A stretch of 64,000 bases of DNA from Enterococcus larvae (GTDB taxonomy: Bacteria > Bacillota > Bacilli > Lactobacillales > Enterococcaceae): positions 124,001 through 188,000 of the forward strand of contig NZ_JAEDXU010000006.1 in assembly GCF_017830045.1 (NCBI RefSeq), written 5' to 3'. The notes below the pieces were generated by a model. That model worked only from the letters and a program-made list of their open reading frames with translations, had not been told where the DNA came from and searched no databases. This document shows, piece after piece, positions 8,553-22,199 of the stretch (its first letter is position 1; each line of letters starts with the position of its first letter). Made by a program: the position numbers and the translations under genes.

Positions 8553-8593
8553 AACTTGAGGTAATGGGATTCTGCGTCCCGACACCTCAAGTT
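8553..8593 (-). terminator. dnaB terminator
   Basis: AACTTGAGGT and ACCTCAAGTT pair over 10 bp; on the minus strand GTTTTTG follows. Ends the rplI-dnaB transcript. Confidence 0.8.
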
Positions 8594-8605
8594 ATTATCC
8601 AATCT

Positions 8606-9973
8606 TTAAAACTCGTCTCGTGGTGAAAGGGAAGAGAACTTGTTGTATTCCTTGATAAACAGCAGCTCTACTGTTCCTCGAGCACCACTACGGTTTTTTT
8701 CTATGATTACTTCTACCACATTATCGATTTCAGGCGGTTCTCTATCGTCATCATCTTCTCCACCACGCTCATAATAATCATCACGGTAAAGGAAAGCAAC
8801 AATATCCGCATCCTGCTCGATCGATCCGGATTCACGGATATCACTCAATACAGGTCGTTTATCTTGTCGCTGCTCCACGCCACGGGAAAGCTGAGACAAA
8901 GCGATAACAGGTACCTTTAGTTCCTTAGCAAGCTTTTTCAGCTGACGGGAAATATCGGAAACTTCTTGTTGGCGGTTTTCTTTCCCTGATCCTTCAATCA
9001 ATTGAAGGTAATCGATCAGGATTAGACCAAGATTGCCTTTTTCCTGTGCCAGCTTACGGCATTTTGCACGGATCTCAGATATTTTGATCCCCGGTGTATC
9101 ATCGATGTATATATTTGCTCTTGAGAGGCTGCCCATGGCGATGATCAGGTTCTGCCACTCTTCTTCCGATAATTGTCCTGTTCGTAAGTGACTGGCCTCT
9201 ATGGAGCCCTCAGCGCAGAGCATTCTGTTTACCAATGACTCCGCCCCCATCTCCAAGCTGAAGATTGCTACGGCACGATCTGTTTTTGTACCGACATTTT
9301 GGGCAATATTCAAGGCAAAGGCCGTCTTCCCTACGGCTGGTCGAGCGGCCAAAATAATCAGCTCTTCTGCCTGCAGTCCGGCGGTCATCTTATCTAGTGC
9401 CTGATATCCTGTCGGCAAGCCTGTGATATCTTCATTTTGCTGATACAGCTGATCGATGTTTGCAATCGTTGTATTCAATACCTCTGAAATGGACAGGAAG
9501 CCGCTGCGGTTTCTCTTTTCTGAAACCTCCAGTATGCTTCTTTCTGCGTCATCCAGAATTGTTTCAACATCTTCCCCTTGCTCAAATCCTTTGGTCACAA
9601 TCTCCGTCGCTGTATGGATTAAATTGCGCAGCAATGATTTCTGCTCCACGATCTTAGCATAGTGGGCGATATTGGCAGCAGTCGGAACAGACAACGCCAG
9701 CTCTGATAGGTAGCTTAAGCCGCCTACATCTTCTAAAAGATTGTCTTCCTCCAACTTGTTTTTTACGGTCACGACATCGACCGCTTCGTTCCGCTCATTT
9801 AAGGTAATCATTGCTTGAAAAATCAATTGATGATTACGGCGGTAAAAATCCTTTGGCTCTATGTATTCCATTGCATCAATAATTACTTCCGCATCCAAAA
9901 AAACAGAACCCAAAACTGCTTGCTCTGCTTCTATGCTTTGAGGAGGTACTCGATCCTGCCATACTTCATTCAT
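8606..9973 (-). CDS. dnaB: Replicative DNA helicase
   Basis: 455 residues. It has the N-terminal primase-interacting domain (PPQSIEAEQAVLGSVFLD) and the RecA-like ATPase domain with Walker A ARPAVGKTAFALN, Walker B LILIDYLQLI and the arginine-finger region EKNRSGARGT. It is the hexameric helicase of the replication fork (DnaC in Bacillus nomenclature). It follows rplI by about 210 bp on the same strand, the usual Lactobacillales order gdpP-rplI-dnaB. No intein or insertion. Confidence 0.97.
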   Translation of the reverse strand: MNEVWQDRVPPQSIEAEQAVLGSVFLDAEVIIDAMEYIEPKDFYRRNHQLIFQAMITLNERNEAVDVVTVKNKLEEDNLLEDVGGLSYLSELALSVPTAANIAHYAKIVEQKSLLRNLIHTATEIVTKGFEQGEDVETILDDAERSILEVSEKRNRSGFLSISEVLNTTIANIDQLYQQNEDITGLPTGYQALDKMTAGLQAEELIILAARPAVGKTAFALNIAQNVGTKTDRAVAIFSLEMGAESLVNRMLCAEGSIEASHLRTGQLSEEEWQNLIIAMGSLSRANIYIDDTPGIKISEIRAKCRKLAQEKGNLGLILIDYLQLIEGSGKENRQQEVSDISRQLKKLAKELKVPVIALSQLSRGVEQRQDKRPVLSDIRESGSIEQDADIVAFLYRDDYYERGGEDDDDREPPEIDNVVEVIIEKNRSGARGTVELLFIKEYNKFSSLSPRDEF

Positions 9974-10183
9974 CTATTTATCTCTCCTACAATGAATTTC
10001 TCTAGTCTTTCTATTCTAACAAGAATCAAAGAAAATGTATATGCTTAAAACCTTCAACTCAGACTCGAAGCTCTTCTTTTATTGTGTATAAAAGAGTAAA
10101 GGAACTTGAATATCTATTAACAAATTATTTCAACCAAAAAGTAAAGAATGACTAGAACACATCGTCCAGCCATTCCTAATTTT

Positions 10184-10636
10184 TTATTCTTCTGCTACAT
10201 GAACCTTCAACACTGCTGTCACATCATGATGGAGCTTCACAGGAACTTTTGTAAACCCAAGCGTGCGGATCGGTTGAGACAATTCCATTTTTCTCTTATC
10301 CAGCTTTACCTTATACTGCTTATTCAACGCTTCATTGATTTGTTTCGAAGGGATTGAACCAAAAAGGCGTCCATCTTCTCCGGCCTTCGCTTTGATCTCA
10401 ATGACCGTATCCTCTTGCTCCAAAAACTCCTTCATTTTTTCAGCTTCTGCCAGAATCTCAGCTGCATGTTTTTCCTGTGCTTTTTTCTGTCCTGATAAGG
10501 CGCTGATGCTGCCTTTGTTTGCTTCTTGTGCCAGGCCGTTTTTAATCAGATAGTTTTGTGCATAACCAGTTGGAACTTCTTTGACATCGCCCTTTTTTCC
10601 TTTACCTTTTACATCCTCTAAAAATATTACTTTCAT
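10184..10636 (-). CDS. rplI: 50S ribosomal protein bL9
   Basis: 150 residues from the ATG at 10636 ([21 protein letters not shown]), the conserved bL9 N-terminus; a longer frame begins at 10666 but would overlap gdpP and lacks family support. The long connecting helix ([18 protein letters not shown]) and C-terminal domain are present. It starts 7 bp after gdpP ends, so they share one transcript. Confidence 0.96.
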   Translation of the reverse strand: MKVIFLEDVKGKGKKGDVKEVPTGYAQNYLIKNGLAQEANKGSISALSGQKKAQEKHAAEILAEAEKMKEFLEQEDTVIEIKAKAGEDGRLFGSIPSKQINEALNKQYKVKLDKRKMELSQPIRTLGFTKVPVKLHHDVTAVLKVHVAEE

Positions 10637-10643
10637 TACACTG

Positions 10644-12629
10644 TCACTCCTTATCATACATTTCATCTATATTTTTATGAATGACTTCCAGCAATTTAAT
10701 TTTTGCATCATTTATACTACCGGAAGAAATTTGCGTTGCTGCATTCGTGAAATGACCACCGCCGCCTAATGCTTCCATGATCAATTGAACATTTATTGCC
10801 CCGTTGCTGCGGGCGCTGATCCCAATTTTTTTATCAACCCTTCTCGTAATTACAAAAGCTGCATTGATCCCTGCCATAGACAACAAGGTGTCTGCTGTTT
10901 TAGCTGCCTCAACACTATCATATTCCTTATCTTCTTCCCCGACAACAATAACCGTATCTTCAGTGACATATTCATTTTTAGATATCAACTGACTCATTTC
11001 CAAATAGCTGGTCAAGTCAGAGCTTAATAAATATTGTACTAAAGATGAATCCGCTCCACAAGTTCTTAAATAACTGGCAACATCAAAAGTTCGTGCAGTC
11101 GTTCGTACACTAAAACTTTTCGTATCTACTACAATACCCGCCAACAGCAAAGTAGCATCAAATTTATCCAGTTTGCTGTTATCTGTGTTGCTTTGATATT
11201 CCAACAGCTCCGTTACAAGTTCTGACGCAGAGGAAGCAGAGGATTCTATATAGGACAGTAGAGACTTGTCAGGAAACTCATCGCCGCGTCTGTGATGATC
11301 GATGATCACAACTCGATTGAACTTATCATATAGTTCTTTTGAAATCGATAAGGAAGGCTTATGATAGTCCACCATGATCAGCAGACTATTGCTCTGCATT
11401 TTTTTCATTGCCTCTTTAGGCGTAAGGATTTGCTGATGCAGTTCTGGGTACTCTTTCAACTCTTCCATAACGCGGTAAATATCTGGAATATTCTCCTCAT
11501 CATTTAAGATGACCCAAGCATCTTTTTTATAGAACTTAGCCAGCTTAGCTACACCGAACGCTGAACCAATCGCATCCATATCTGGAAACCGATGACCCAT
11601 GATATAAACATCCGGCGATTCATTGATCAATCCTTGAATGGCAGTACTCATCGCTCTGGAACGAACGCGCGTTCTCTTCGCAACAGAAGCTGATTTTCCA
11701 CCAAAGTATATCGGCTTACTATTTCCATTTGCTTCTTTTACAACGACTTGATCACCGCCCCTTACTAAAGCCATGTCCAAGCTCGTTTGAGCAGCTGTTC
11801 CAGTTATACTTAAGCTCTCGCCTCCATATGAAATGCCAATACTCAAAGTGATGCCCATGATGCCTTGTTCAATCGTCCGTTTTCGTATCTCATCCAGAAT
11901 CTGAAACTTACTGTCCATCATCTTTTCAATATCTTCTAACTGGCTGACAAATATGTATCTTTCAGCATTGAGGCGTTTATAGAATACATGATATTCCTCC
12001 AGCCAATCTGAAATTATCGTAGTCAGAAAACTATTGAGATAAGATACTTGCTTTACATCCATATTGTCAGTAACATCATCATAATTATCAACAGAGACTA
12101 TTCCGATAGCCGTCTGCATCGCTTTCTTTTCCTGATATAATGTATTCTCTTGTGTGATATTTTCAAAGGTCAGTGTTTGTTGCTCAACGTTTACTTTAAA
12201 ACGAAAAATTTCATTGCCTACCTTAAATATATCTTTTCCTTTTTCAAATAGTGATAAGTAGTTTAGCACATCTTCTTTCGTAAGCTGCAACAGCTGTTGA
12301 TCATCTGAATAGAATACTTCTTCTGCATATGGATTTAACCATATTGGCTGTTTGGTTTCTGCATTATACGTAATGATCCCTACAGGTACTTCCTTAATTG
12401 CGAAATCAATAGAATCCTCCGCATTGATAGTTGCTTCTCTTATCTTTTCTATGTTCGACAATTCTAATCTTCTAATCAAATTTAAAATCCGATTGATTAA
12501 GTACAGATTGATCACAGCTAAAATAGCTATGATTATTATCTTATTATTAAGGAAAAAAACCAGACCCATCTCCAAAATGAATAGGAAAACAAAGAAAAGA
12601 AAGACTCTTTTTAGTCTTGTCTGTTTCAT
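10644..12629 (-). CDS. gdpP: c-di-AMP phosphodiesterase GdpP (membrane, PAS-GGDEF-DHH)
   Basis: 661 residues. Two N-terminal membrane helices (about 9-50), a PAS-like sensor, a degenerate GGDEF domain, then the DHH/DHHA1 catalytic domain with [21 protein letters not shown] and [12 protein letters not shown], ending with a DHHA1 segment with [10 protein letters not shown]. It hydrolyses cyclic di-AMP to pApA and so tunes osmotic and cell-wall balance. It is upstream of rplI in one operon. Changes in this gene are linked to beta-lactam tolerance in Firmicutes; here the catalytic motifs are intact. Confidence 0.95.
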   Translation of the reverse strand: MKQTRLKRVFLFFVFLFILEMGLVFFLNNKIIIIAILAVINLYLINRILNLIRRLELSNIEKIREATINAEDSIDFAIKEVPVGIITYNAETKQPIWLNPYAEEVFYSDDQQLLQLTKEDVLNYLSLFEKGKDIFKVGNEIFRFKVNVEQQTLTFENITQENTLYQEKKAMQTAIGIVSVDNYDDVTDNMDVKQVSYLNSFLTTIISDWLEEYHVFYKRLNAERYIFVSQLEDIEKMMDSKFQILDEIRKRTIEQGIMGITLSIGISYGGESLSITGTAAQTSLDMALVRGGDQVVVKEANGNSKPIYFGGKSASVAKRTRVRSRAMSTAIQGLINESPDVYIMGHRFPDMDAIGSAFGVAKLAKFYKKDAWVILNDEENIPDIYRVMEELKEYPELHQQILTPKEAMKKMQSNSLLIMVDYHKPSLSISKELYDKFNRVVIIDHHRRGDEFPDKSLLSYIESSASSASELVTELLEYQSNTDNSKLDKFDATLLLAGIVVDTKSFSVRTTARTFDVASYLRTCGADSSLVQYLLSSDLTSYLEMSQLISKNEYVTEDTVIVVGEEDKEYDSVEAAKTADTLLSMAGINAAFVITRRVDKKIGISARSNGAINVQLIMEALGGGGHFTNAATQISSGSINDAKIKLLEVIHKNIDEMYDKE

Positions 12630-12768
12630 TTATATAGCCTCCAAAGTGTGTGAATCCTATAAGGGTACTAGGATGTGATTGAAAACTCTGCTAACGAATT
12701 TTGTACACATGTCCTAGCTATTTTACCATATTTAGCCTAATATAGGCGAATCATACCTAGACAGGAAA

Positions 12769-12784
12769 TGTTTCACGTGAAACA
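12769..12784. promoter_or_regulatory. parS site (ParB-binding) 1
   Basis: TGTTTCACGTGAAACA is an exact parS consensus palindrome. It lies in the centre of a perfect 32-bp palindrome (12761-12792) in the spacer between gdpP and an upstream small gene. Origin-proximal parS sites load ParB for chromosome segregation. Confidence 0.9.
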
Positions 12785-12870
12785 TTTCCTGTTTTTCAAT
12801 CATTCTCCAAGGCCCTTTATGATGCTAAACAATTGATTTTCAAAGTTCATTCAGCTTGATTTACTTCTCT

Positions 12871-13287
12871 CTAGTTAGGTATGAAACCCTCTCTTTGTAA
12901 ATAATTCAAATTTTCTTTCTGCCATTTCGCCACTAACACTACATTTGGAATTTTAAATATATACTTCTCTTTCTTGTGTAAAAAGGACAATGTGCTCTGA
13001 AGCAGCATTCCTTTTTTAAACTTGAAATCACTTATCTGATCATACGATATACTAAAAACATCCGAAGTAAAATTGCCAACTGTCGTTAGCCCAACAATGG
13101 TCAACTCTTTTTCACCAAAAAATAGTAATAAATGGGAAATGTCCAGTACTGCTGCAGCTTGAAACAATGCATATTTCCATAGCTTGGCATCTATCTGTGC
13201 ATAAAGAAAATTTTGATTCAGTTCCAAATCCAATTCATTACTCTTTATGTACTCTTCTATATTTTCTTTTTTCATTGCTTCATTCAT
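12871..13287 (-). CDS. Small protein, possible PH-like (YokE-type) domain
   Basis: 138 residues, no signal peptide or membrane segment. The order of short beta strands followed by a C-terminal helix (TIVGLTTVGNFTSDVFSI, FKFKKGMLLQSTLSF, YIFKIPNVVLVAKWQKEN) resembles bacterial pleckstrin-homology-like proteins, but this is a weak recognition. It is a monocistronic gene between the rpsR terminator and the parS palindrome. The start may also be the second ATG (residue 5). Function not known. Confidence 0.6.
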   Translation of the reverse strand: MNEAMKKENIEEYIKSNELDLELNQNFLYAQIDAKLWKYALFQAAAVLDISHLLLFFGEKELTIVGLTTVGNFTSDVFSISYDQISDFKFKKGMLLQSTLSFLHKKEKYIFKIPNVVLVAKWQKENLNYLQREGFIPN

Positions 13288-13392
13288 AATCTTCTACCAG
13301 TCCCCTTATTCATAATGACAAACACTATAAAAACATTTTTATAGTTAATTATAACTCTTTCCTTACTTTTATCAATTCATTTTCCAGAAAGT

Positions 13393-13424
13393 AAAAACGG
13401 ACTGGAAATATCCAGTCCGTTTGA
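13393..13424 (-). terminator. Terminator of rpsF-ssb-rpsR
   Basis: AAACGGACTGG and CCAGTCCGTTT form an 11-bp stem, followed by TTTAC on the minus strand. Confidence 0.8.
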
Positions 13425-13433
13425 TTATCTATT

Positions 13434-13673
13434 TTATTGCTCTTCACTTACAAATGGAAGTAATCCCATAATACGAGCACGCTTGATAGCAATTGTTAAT
13501 TTACGTTGGTTTTTAGCACCAGTACCGGTTACACGACGTGGCAAAATTTTTCCACGTTCAGAAATGAATTTTTTTAACAATTCAACATCTTTATAATCGA
13601 TATACTCAATGTGATTAGCTGCAATATAGTCTACTTTACGACGTTTACGTCCGCCTCTTCTTTGTTGTGCCAT
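13434..13673 (-). CDS. rpsR: 30S ribosomal protein bS18
   Basis: 79 residues with the bS18 core: basic N-terminus [34 protein letters not shown] and [21 protein letters not shown]. Third gene of the rpsF-ssb-rpsR operon; bS18 binds bS6 on the 30S platform. The zinc-binding cysteines seen in some S18 proteins are absent (Cys-minus form). Confidence 0.97.
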   Translation of the reverse strand: MAQQRRGGRKRRKVDYIAANHIEYIDYKDVELLKKFISERGKILPRRVTGTGAKNQRKLTIAIKRARIMGLLPFVSEEQ

Positions 13674-13698
13674 TCTTTTTCCCTCCTATCAAAAATTC

Positions 13699-14265
13699 TT
13701 AGAATGGTAAATCATCATCTGAAATGTCAATAGTAGAACCTGATCCACCGAATGGATCGGAATCTCTATCGAAATCAGGCATACCACTGCTACCGTTGTT
13801 AGACTGAGGTTGAGATGATTGATTATTACTAAAGCTGTTGTTATTTTGGCCTGTAAAATTATTCTGCGGTTGACTGTTGTTGAACGATCCGCCGCCACCT
13901 GAATTAAAGGTAGAATTATCTTGAGACTGTCTCTGCTCAGATGCTGAACGAGACTCTAGTAATTGGAAATTCTCACAAACAACTTCAGTAACATAAACTC
14001 TTTGACCCTGTTGATTATCATAAGATCGTGTTTGAATACGACCTACAACACCCAATAAAGTTCCTTTTCGAGCATAGTTAGCTAAAGTTTCCGCTGGTTT
14101 ACGCCAGATTACACAATTGACGAAATCTGCTTCACGATTCCCGCTTGCATTCGTAAAATTACGATTGACTGCTAACGTAAAAGTAGCAACTGCAGAACCA
14201 CTTGAAGTATAACGTAAATCAGGATCTTTTGTTAGTCTTCCAACTAATACAACATTATTAATCAT
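13699..14265 (-). CDS. ssb: Single-stranded DNA-binding protein
   Basis: 188 residues. N-terminal OB fold ([40 protein letters not shown]), a glutamine/asparagine/serine-rich linker of about 60 residues, and the acidic tip DISDDDLPF that recruits replication and repair partners. Middle gene of rpsF-ssb-rpsR, the standard Firmicutes arrangement. Confidence 0.97.
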   Translation of the reverse strand: MINNVVLVGRLTKDPDLRYTSSGSAVATFTLAVNRNFTNASGNREADFVNCVIWRKPAETLANYARKGTLLGVVGRIQTRSYDNQQGQRVYVTEVVCENFQLLESRSASEQRQSQDNSTFNSGGGGSFNNSQPQNNFTGQNNNSFSNNQSSQPQSNNGSSGMPDFDRDSDPFGGSGSTIDISDDDLPF

Positions 14266-14291
14266 TTTAGCATCTCCTTTCGTCTAATAAA

Positions 14292-14307
14292 TGTTTCACG
14301 TGAAACA
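14292..14307. promoter_or_regulatory. parS site (ParB-binding) 2
   Basis: A second exact TGTTTCACGTGAAACA, located in the 44-bp spacer between rpsF and ssb, 1.5 kb from the first. Confidence 0.9.
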
Positions 14308-14309
14308 AT

Positions 14310-14612
14310 TTAAGCTTCTTCTTTAATAATCATATGACGAATGATATCATCATTGATTTTAGCAAGACGATCAAATTCGTTGATTGCGCCTGCTGTTGAT
14401 GGAGAAGATACTTTAACGATATGATAGATGCCTTCGTGGAATCCGTTCATTTCATATGCTAAGCGGCGTTTTTCCCAATCTTTTGATTCGATAACTTCAG
14501 CTCCGTTATCTTTTAAGATCGTGTCGAAACGTTCTACTAAAGCAGTTTTTGCTTCTTCATCAATGTTCGGACGAATGATGTACATAACTTCATAATTCGT
14601 AACTTGACTCAT
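14310..14612 (-). CDS. rpsF: 30S ribosomal protein bS6
   Basis: 100 residues; [37 protein letters not shown] and [20 protein letters not shown] are characteristic. First gene of rpsF-ssb-rpsR. SD GGGAGGTG precedes the ATG. Confidence 0.97.
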   Translation of the reverse strand: MSQVTNYEVMYIIRPNIDEEAKTALVERFDTILKDNGAEVIESKDWEKRRLAYEMNGFHEGIYHIVKVSSPSTAGAINEFDRLAKINDDIIRHMIIKEEA

Positions 14613-14640
14613 TGATTTTCACCTCCCTGTGGACTTTAAG

Positions 14641-14660
14641 GCTCTTAGTTTGCTAAGAGC
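14641..14660 (-). promoter_or_regulatory. Hairpin in the rpsF leader
   Basis: GCTCTTAG and CTAAGAGC pair over 8 bp with a four-base loop, 28 bp upstream of the rpsF ATG. In many bacteria the bS6-bS18 complex binds its own leader to repress translation; whether this hairpin is that site is not shown by the sequence. Confidence 0.35.
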
Positions 14661-14699
14661 AAGGAGAGTTATCTAATAAATTAGACTACTCACAATTTT

Positions 14700-15084
14700 T
14701 CATTATACATGGAAAACCTTATGAAATCAAGTGTTTTCACTAGTTTTATTCCCATTAAAAAAATAGTATCTATTAGGATTTTGAGTGGAAGTGTTCTCTG
14801 GTTTTATCCTGAGAAATAATCTGTTTTCAACTCTCTGAATCGAGTAACCCCAAGTACATATACACGGTTAAATATTTCTGATTCCATCAAAAAATATGCA
14901 CCTTCATCATGACAGATTGCATGGCGATAGATTCCACTACAAGCGAGTACCCGCAATCCTACTCTTTATTGCAGCACGCAGCAGCAACTCTTTTTCATAT
15001 TCATGCTTGTAGATACCACTAGCAAGTGTCTACAAAGTAATAATACGCAATTATTATCTATTATTCCTAAAGTTTTTTATCACA
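14700..15084 (-). other. Gene-poor spacer with two degenerate coding-like fragments
   Basis: No intact gene is visible between rpsF and the gyrA terminator. On the minus strand, near 14815-14962, a short frame reads LACSGIYRHAICHDEGAY followed by FLMESEIFNRVYVLGV and stops; near 14965-15030 another frame contains LASGIYKHEYEKELLLRA. The shared LA(C)SGIY(R/K)H suggests two diverged copies of one sequence, possibly remnants of a lost gene. Low confidence. Confidence 0.25.
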
Positions 15085-15086
15085 AA

Positions 15087-15119
15087 AAAGAGGTTGAAGG
15101 AAGTCCCTTCAACCTCTAC
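15087..15119 (-). terminator. gyrA terminator
   Basis: AGAGGTTGAAGG and CCTTCAACCTCT pair over 12 bp; TTTTTTG follows on the minus strand, just after the gyrA stop. Confidence 0.85.
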
Positions 15120-15124
15120 TTATT

Positions 15125-17614
15125 TTATTCTTCTGTTGGTGTTTCAGTTGCCGGTTGTTCTTCACTGTCAGTATCAGCGGCTTCCTCCGGTTCAACTACT
15201 GCCATTGTTACTACTTTGGCATCATTTTCCATTCTCATCAGGCGGACACCTAATGTTGCTCTACCTGTTTGAGAAACTGTTGCAACATTGAAACGGATGA
15301 TTACACCCTTATCAGTGATCAACAGGATATCTTCAGCTCCGGTAACAGTAGTCAATCCAGCTAACGGTCCGTTTTTCGCCGTAATGTTTGCTGTCTTGAT
15401 CCCTTTACCGCCACGACCTTTGACTGGATATTCAGAAGCCTTGGTTCGTTTACCGTAGCCCTGTTCAGTGATTACCAGCACTTCGTCTTCCGCACCTAAA
15501 ACAGCTGAGCCGACAACATAGTCATCTTCTCTCAAGCGGATTCCTCGAACACCAGATGCACTTCTTCCCATGTCACGAACAGTCGTTTCATCAAAGGTAA
15601 CAGAATAACCATTATGGGTACCAATGATCATATTTTGCTCGCCATCAGTCATAGAAACATTGACTAGCTCATCCTCATCCTTCAAGCCGATAGCAATCAG
15701 ACCGTTACTTCTAATATTAGAAAAGGCTGTTACGCTTGTGCGCTTCACTGTCCCTTTTCTTGTAGTAAAGAATAGATAATGTCCATCCTCAGCCTGTCCT
15801 GTAACAGAAATGATCGCCTGGATACTTTCGCTGGAATCGATTCCCAGCAAATTGATTACTGGAATCCCTTTCGCAGTTCTTCCGTATTCGGGAATTTCAT
15901 ACCCTTTCGCACGATATACTTTCCCTGTATTCGTAAAGAACAATAACGTATCATGAGTCGAGCAGGAAACAAGGTTTTTCACGAAATCATCATCGTGTAC
16001 GCCCATTCCCTGAACACCACGACCACCACGACGCTGTGCGCGGAATTCGCTGTTTGCCAGTCGTTTGATATAGCCGTTATTTGTCAATGTGATCACGATT
16101 TCTTCTTCTTCGATCAAATCTTCGTCTTCAAGGCTCAATACCTCACCAACTAAAAGCTCTGTTCGACGATCATCACCGAATTTATCGCTGATTTCCAGCA
16201 GCTCTTCTCGGATGATTGCATCGATTCTCTCCGGCTTCGCAAGAATATCCTTCAATTCATTGATCAGCTTCAACAGCTCTTGGTATTCATTCTCGATTTT
16301 CTCACGTTCCAAACCAGTCAGACGACGCAGACGCATATCTAGAATGGCCTGAGCCTGACGGTCGGAAAATTCAAAGCGTTCGATCATTGCTGTCTTCGCT
16401 TCATCATCTGAAGAAGCTCCACGAATGATCTTGATGATTTCATCGATATGATCCAAAGCGATCCGCAAGCCTTCTAAAATGTGGGCACGTGCTTCTGCTT
16501 TGTTTTTCTCGAACTCTGTTCTACGACGAATAACGATTTGCTGATGCTCCACATAATTTTCAAGGATACGTTTCAATCCAAGAATCTTAGGAACACCTTT
16601 TTCAATTGCCAGCATATTAAAGCCGAAAGAACTCTGTAAAGCCGTCATCTTGTATAAGTTATTTAGAATAACTGATGCACTCATATCTCGACGAATATCG
16701 ATAACGATACGCATTCCTTCACGTGAAGACTCATCACGAAGGTCAGTGATACCTTCAATACGCTTATCTCTATGAAGCTCTGAAATACGCTCGATCAGTT
16801 TTGCTTTGTTGACCATATACGGCAGTTCTGTAACTAAAATACGTTCTTTGCCGTTTGGCATATCGATCAATTCAACTTTTGCACGAACGATGATCGATCC
16901 TCTACCTGATTCATAGGCACGACGAATACCTGATTTCCCCATGACCAACCCACCAGTTGGAAAGTCAGGTCCAGGCAGTACTTCCATCAGCTCATTCGTT
17001 GTTACATCAGGATCTTCCATCAATAACTCGATTGCTGCAACAACCTCTCTGAGGTTATGAGGCGGGATATTTGTCGCCATCCCTACTGCGATCCCTGTAG
17101 TTCCGTTGACTAAAAGGTTAGGGAAACGTGCTGGTAAAACATCTGGTTCCTGCTCTGAATCATCATAGTTTCCATGATAATCAACAGTATTCTTATTGAT
17201 ATCCCGCAGCATTTCCAACGCCATCTTACTCATACGAGCTTCTGTATAACGCATTGCCGCTGCTCCGTCACCATCGACAGAACCGAAGTTTCCGTGACCA
17301 TCTACAAGCATGTAACGATAGCTGAAGGGCTGTGCCATACGAACCATCGACTCATAAATCGCACTGTCACCGTGAGGATGGTATTTACCCATAACATCCC
17401 CAACGATACGTGCTGATTTCTTATGCGGTTTATCCGGAGTAACACCCAACTCATTCATTCCATACAAAATACGACGATGCACAGGCTTCAAGCCGTCACG
17501 TACATCAGGCAATGCCCGAGCAACAATAACACTCATCGCATAATCTATGAAGGAATCTTTCATTTCATTGGTCAGGTTGACGTCGCGAATATTTTCATGC
17601 AACTCTTCACTCAT
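15125..17614 (-). CDS. gyrA: DNA gyrase subunit A
   Basis: 829 residues, normal length. The breakage-reunion domain has the active tyrosine at about residue 123 ([10 protein letters not shown]) and the C-terminal domain has the GyrA box [11 protein letters not shown]. The quinolone-resistance region reads GDSAIYES with Ser84 and Glu88, the susceptible form. The last 20 residues are acidic. It works with GyrB to introduce negative supercoils. The start follows AAGGAG. Located next to gyrB in the origin cluster. Confidence 0.98.
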   Translation of the reverse strand: MSEELHENIRDVNLTNEMKDSFIDYAMSVIVARALPDVRDGLKPVHRRILYGMNELGVTPDKPHKKSARIVGDVMGKYHPHGDSAIYESMVRMAQPFSYRYMLVDGHGNFGSVDGDGAAAMRYTEARMSKMALEMLRDINKNTVDYHGNYDDSEQEPDVLPARFPNLLVNGTTGIAVGMATNIPPHNLREVVAAIELLMEDPDVTTNELMEVLPGPDFPTGGLVMGKSGIRRAYESGRGSIIVRAKVELIDMPNGKERILVTELPYMVNKAKLIERISELHRDKRIEGITDLRDESSREGMRIVIDIRRDMSASVILNNLYKMTALQSSFGFNMLAIEKGVPKILGLKRILENYVEHQQIVIRRRTEFEKNKAEARAHILEGLRIALDHIDEIIKIIRGASSDDEAKTAMIERFEFSDRQAQAILDMRLRRLTGLEREKIENEYQELLKLINELKDILAKPERIDAIIREELLEISDKFGDDRRTELLVGEVLSLEDEDLIEEEEIVITLTNNGYIKRLANSEFRAQRRGGRGVQGMGVHDDDFVKNLVSCSTHDTLLFFTNTGKVYRAKGYEIPEYGRTAKGIPVINLLGIDSSESIQAIISVTGQAEDGHYLFFTTRKGTVKRTSVTAFSNIRSNGLIAIGLKDEDELVNVSMTDGEQNMIIGTHNGYSVTFDETTVRDMGRSASGVRGIRLREDDYVVGSAVLGAEDEVLVITEQGYGKRTKASEYPVKGRGGKGIKTANITAKNGPLAGLTTVTGAEDILLITDKGVIIRFNVATVSQTGRATLGVRLMRMENDAKVVTMAVVEPEEAADTDSEEQPATETPTEE

Positions 17615-17831
17615 AAATTTTTCTCCTTAACATTTTGACATCCGATATCCATTGGTATTGCTTTATTCTATATAGGATTGGGATACTAGTGTGTCCCGAC
17701 CTCCTGGTTTAAACGGTGTTTCACATGCAGGCTCTTCGGAATTAAGTCAATATTTTGTAAAAATCTGTAAAACAATTTTTCAAAATCCCGTCTTAATTCT
17801 CAAGCCTAAATGCATGTGACACAACCTCCTC

Positions 17832-20890
<3,059 letters not shown>

Positions 20891-20904
<14 letters not shown>

Positions 20905-21133
20905 CAGCTGACTCTTCTTTTTTTGCCATAAAAAAAGTACCTTCTTCAGGCACTTCGATCATCATGCCGGGATATAATTTTCTGCCCCGACGATTCTCTA
21001 GTTCCCCGTCTACAAAAACACTAGTGTCAGCGAGATACCATTTTGCCTGACCGCCACTGCTGATAACATTGATTTCTTTCAAAAACTGACCAAGCGTCAT
21101 GTAATCTGTTTCTAAAATAAGTGTTTTTTTCAA
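20891..21133 (-). CDS. yaaA: S4-domain protein YaaA/RlbA
   Basis: 80 residues with a single S4 RNA-binding domain (MTLGQFLKEINVISSGGQAKWYL, DGELENRRGRKLYPG). TTG start at 21133 behind AGAGGG. In Firmicutes it normally sits between dnaN and recF; here dnaN is 4 kb away because a regulatory/transport block lies between. Its role is thought to be linked to ribosome assembly. Confidence 0.9.
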
Positions 21134-21363
21134 AATTCATCCCTCTTTTAAAATTCACTTTTACTTTAATATTATACCCTTTTTTAAGGAATAAAACAAA
21201 CTTATCCGTCTAATTTTCGCTCTAAGCAATTCTAAGCAAAAATGACAAAATCTATTATTTCGAAAAAAAATCTCTTAAATGGCATTTTACAATCAAATTC
21301 AAGTAACAATCTCTTTCAAAAATTTTCAACTTTTTTCAAAAATCTATGAAAACTACACTAAAA

Positions 21364-21400
21364 GAAGAGTCTGGAATAAAAATCATTCCAGACTCTTCTT
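21364..21400. terminator. Terminator between the YczE-like gene and yaaA
   Basis: GAAGAGTCTGGAAT and ATTCCAGACTCTTC form a 14-bp stem with T-rich flanks on the minus strand, ending the gene at 21464. The rest of 21134-21463 is AT-rich with no gene. Confidence 0.75.
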
Positions 21401-21463
21401 TCCCCCATATTCGGATAATTGACGCAGTAACCATCGATTTTTCAGTGAATTTCTTGCAGATAA

Positions 21464-22117
21464 TTACTCATTCAATGCCGTTTCCTTTGATTCTTGCGGA
21501 ATGATCTCGATTCTTCTTGACCAGGCGATCACACTTGATAGAAGGAACAGGCTGATAAGAGTACCTTCCCGAACAACAATCGGTAAGTGAAAGACTGCTG
21601 ACAGAGACAACGACAGAAAAACACTGACGACATCAATAGAATACCGATAAAATTTGAAACTTTTATCCGTTCGCTCAGAAAGCAGAACACAAAAATTCTC
21701 AATTGGGAACTTCAGATAATTCAGCACTAAAACTTGTCCTGTACCAAAACCGGCAATCGATGTTCCCACAATAAACAGCAGGATTCTTAAAAAATAGCTG
21801 GTGATCGACACATGAGCTAGAGCATTGTACAGGATGAGGTTGATCACTGTTCCAAAGCAAAGCAGTGCAGACAGCATCAGCAGGTAGCCTTTCCAATTCC
21901 GCTTCTTATCCAACAGCCAGCATATGAGCAAAAAGCTCAGATTGATCATGGTAGTGATCGTCCCTACTTTTAGACCAACAACTTCTGAAAGAGCCACATT
22001 CAATGAATTGAAGCTGCTTACCCCAACTGCTGCTTTGATTGTCAGACTAATACCAAATGCACTGATAAGGTAGAAAAATAGAGACCATAAAATTTTTTTA
22101 GCAGTCATTTTCAACAC
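21464..22117 (-). CDS. YczE/YitT-type membrane protein
   Basis: 217 residues with about five to six hydrophobic helices and no soluble domain. The start, KKILWSLFFYLISAFGISLTIKAAVGVSSFNSLNVALSEV, split here as two parts of the first two helices, matches the YczE/YyaS/YitT group of small integral membrane proteins (COG2364 style). Function of this group is not established. It is divergent from a Crp/Fnr regulator, with a perfect palindrome in between. ATG at 22108 is an alternative start. Confidence 0.75.
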   Translation of the reverse strand: MLKMTAKKILWSLFFYLISAFGISLTIKAAVGVSSFNSLNVALSEVVGLKVGTITTMINLSFLLICWLLDKKRNWKGYLLMLSALLCFGTVINLILYNALAHVSITSYFLRILLFIVGTSIAGFGTGQVLVLNYLKFPIENFCVLLSERTDKSFKFYRYSIDVVSVFLSLSLSAVFHLPIVVREGTLISLFLLSSVIAWSRRIEIIPQESKETALNE

Positions 22118-22167
22118 TCCTTAAACCTTTATTACAGCAAGTATATGCTAGAATAGGTAAAACACAG

Positions 22168-22183
22168 TATGAGATATCTCATA
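22168..22183. promoter_or_regulatory. Palindromic operator between YczE-like and Crp/Fnr genes
   Basis: TATGAGATATCTCATA is a perfect 16-bp palindrome in the divergent spacer, 16 bp before the regulator start and next to its SD. The position suggests binding by the Crp/Fnr-type regulator, controlling both genes. Confidence 0.6.
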
Positions 22184-22199
22184 TATAAGGAGGAGTTTC

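Noticed and set aside
10644-12629. Antisense open frames within gdpP, gyrA, mnmE and other long genes
   Set aside because: They are shadows of conserved genes, without SD or family-like sequence.
12761-12792. Palindrome as an ordinary terminator
   Set aside because: The core is an exact parS, and no plus-strand gene ends there. A T-run follows on the plus side only.
17350-17380. Quinolone-resistance change in gyrA
   Set aside because: The region reads GDSAIYES with Ser84 and Glu88, the susceptible type.
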